Below are positions 6,393-6,514 of a stretch of 6,514 nucleotides of DNA, piece after piece; within the stretch, counting starts at the first letter, position 1; each line of letters starts with the position of its first letter. The position numbers and the translations under genes were made by a program. This DNA is from Bdellovibrionales bacterium. GTDB lineage: Bacteria > Bdellovibrionota > Bacteriovoracia > Bacteriovoracales > Bacteriovoracaceae. Location: positions 7,854 to 14,367 of the forward strand of contig JAHFAA010000038.1 in NCBI GenBank assembly GCA_023250775.1, written 5' to 3'. The notes beneath the pieces are model-generated. The model saw only the letters and a list, made by a program, of their open reading frames with translations. It had not been told where the DNA came from and searched no databases.

Positions 6393-6514
6393 ATGTCCCA
6401 GCATTTCAATTCGCCAACTTTATCAGTTGTTATCCCAGTATATAACGAGGAAGCAGCTATCGAGAAGATCCTTCGTGATTGGTCTCAAGAATTATTGAGT
6501 CTTGATCTGTCTTT
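6393..6514 (+). CDS. family 2 glycosyltransferase, N-terminal fragment
   Basis: Forty complete codons from an ATG are visible before the right edge cuts the gene. Residues 10-20 (LSVVIPVYNEE) are the first beta strand and nucleotide-sugar-binding loop of GT-A fold family 2 glycosyltransferases, such as polyprenyl-phosphate sugar synthases, which transfer a sugar from an activated donor to a lipid or polysaccharide acceptor at the inner membrane. The following stretch AAIEKILRDWSQELL fits the first helix. Donor and acceptor cannot be told from this fragment. No Shine-Dalgarno is well placed; AAGGTG (6371-6376) is 16 nt from the ATG, too far. The gene runs opposite to all others and is probably a separate transcription unit. 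Confidence 0.85.
   Translation, partial: MSQHFNSPTLSVVIPVYNEEAAIEKILRDWSQELLSLDLS

Noticed and set aside
1..6514. CRISPR arrays, tRNA/rRNA genes, insertion sequences, attachment sites
   Set aside because: No regularly spaced repeats, tRNA-like cloverleaf, transposase motifs or terminal repeats were seen on either strand by eye.

Overview
The window looks like a piece of a Gram-negative bacterial chromosome of moderate GC (low-to-mid 40s % by eye). The mix is a SUV3-type RNA helicase, an exported Vibrio-type aminopeptidase, a cytosolic M3 oligopeptidase and an ATP/ADP-translocase-family membrane protein. This mix would fit a Bdellovibrionota/Bacteriovorax-like predatory or host-associated bacterium. 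That placement is an inference from protein character only; no rRNA or marker gene is present.

Layout: four genes lie head-to-tail on the minus strand, reading from right to left. First is an AAA-family (Tlc/Npt-type) nucleotide-transporter-like protein (5091-6347). It overlaps by ATGA an M3 metallopeptidase of the Dcp/oligopeptidase A type (3064-5094). After a 117-bp gap comes an M28 zinc aminopeptidase with signal peptide and propeptide (1723-2946). Last is a SUV3-like DExH RNA helicase (1-1659) whose C-terminus lies beyond the left edge. A family 2 glycosyltransferase starts divergently on the plus strand (6393 onward) and runs off the right edge. The two divergent genes share a 45-bp intergenic region. 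Nearly all of the window is coding, and no gene-free stretch exceeds about 120 bases.

The most unusual spot is the M28-helicase junction (1656-1725). The transcript can fold into a 47-nt, nearly perfect hairpin (21 of 22 positions paired, triloop) ending 6 nt before the helicase GTG start. The same bases hold a 20-codon ORF that begins 4 nt after the peptidase stop and ends in a GTGA overlap with the helicase start. No good Shine-Dalgarno is seen for either. This suggests translational coupling and/or structure-based control of an RNA helicase by its own message; it is a hypothesis.

Working together (inference): the M28 enzyme would release N-terminal residues from peptides outside the cytoplasm. 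The M3 enzyme would finish small peptides inside the cell. The transporter could move a nucleotide or related solute. The helicase would act in RNA turnover. Peptide and RNA salvage is a reasonable common theme but is not proven by the sequence.
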